Assembly (NCBI GenBank): GCA_052171895.1
Contig: JBQMRN010000001.1
Coordinates: 372,001-436,000 of the forward strand
Origin: Arsenophonus sp052171895
GTDB taxonomy: Bacteria; Pseudomonadota; Gammaproteobacteria; Enterobacterales; Enterobacteriaceae
Reading direction: 5' to 3'
DNA length: 64,000 nt
The position numbers and the translations under genes were made by a program. This document shows, one piece after another, positions 63,853 to 64,000 of this stretch (positions within the stretch are counted from its first letter, which is position 1; every line of letters starts with the position of its first letter). Under the pieces are notes generated by a model. The model searched no databases. It saw nothing but the letters and a program-made list of their open reading frames with translations, and was not told the DNA's origin.

Positions 63853-64000
63853 AGTTATGTTAATTTCTTGTGTATGGGATTTCGGAGATGCTGGTGTATT
63901 CTTTGATTAATTTTATAAATAATTTCTCTATTATAGAGATGATATTGCCATGAAAAGTCTATCTTACAGTACAGGTATCCGTGAAATTTGATATTACCAG
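63853..64000 (+). mobile_element. IS256-family element, 5' end, running off the window
   Basis: Starts AGTTATGTTAATTTCTTGTG and continues with the IS256 leader sequence (ATGATATTGCCATGAAAAGT region) to the window end. Confidence 0.75.

Overview
The window looks like the chromosome of a host-restricted, AT-rich member of the Enterobacterales in the middle of genome decay. The intact proteins match those of enteric bacteria over their full length (UbiD, Fre, UbiE, UbiJ, UbiB, TrkH, LpxL, KdsB, Alx, YqjA, H-NS). Only about 22% of the window is intact coding sequence. The rest is broken insertion sequences, gene remnants and a dead prophage. An insect symbiont of the Arsenophonus or Sodalis kind fits best; this is inferred from style and gene content, and I cannot fix the genus.

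Layout. (1) 0.4-12.3 kb holds the ubiquinone and flavin cluster: ubiD-fre, then rmuC-ubiE-ubiJ-ubiB, all intact, followed by remnants of tatA, tatB, tatC and an antisense rfaH. (2) 12.4-23.7 kb is a graveyard: IS481, IS91, IS1595 and IS256 copies cut through a Mu-like prophage. Its order repressor / ner / MuA transposase / gp28 terminase / gp29 portal can still be read, with ner to gp29 on the minus strand. (3) 24.3-29.0 kb has intact trkH flanked by remnants of hemG, yigZ, pepQ and the 5' part of fadB. (4) 29-37 kb holds nested ISs, a yccU remnant, hspQ, a yccX remnant, tusE and tRNA-Ser(UGA). (5) 37-47.6 kb holds lpxL, agp and ycaR-kdsB, with an elyC remnant. (6) 47.7-51.5 kb is a triple nest, IS256 inside IS1595 inside IS481. 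(7) 51.6-57.8 kb holds yqjA and alx on either side of an IS256 copy split by an IS91 element. (8) 58-64 kb is an IS256 tangle, hns and a ybaP-like remnant.

How it works together. The survivors do housekeeping work: the ubiquinone pathway (UbiD, UbiE, UbiJ, UbiB), lipid A and Kdo synthesis (LpxL, KdsB), potassium uptake (TrkH), tRNA thiolation (TusE), nucleoid organisation (H-NS), metal and proton homeostasis (Alx, YqjA) and a periplasmic phosphatase (Agp). Functions read here only as wrecks are Tat export (TatABC), RfaH antitermination, HemG haem synthesis, fatty-acid beta-oxidation (FadB), PepQ, YigZ, acylphosphatase and ElyC. Four IS families (IS256, IS1595, IS481, IS91), none with an intact transposase here, account for most of the non-coding DNA. 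I found no CRISPR array, rRNA operon or clearly novel functional system. The most notable structures are the nested ISs, the repeated IS1595 insertion at one site in IS481, the fossil Mu operon and IS ends sitting directly upstream of retained genes.
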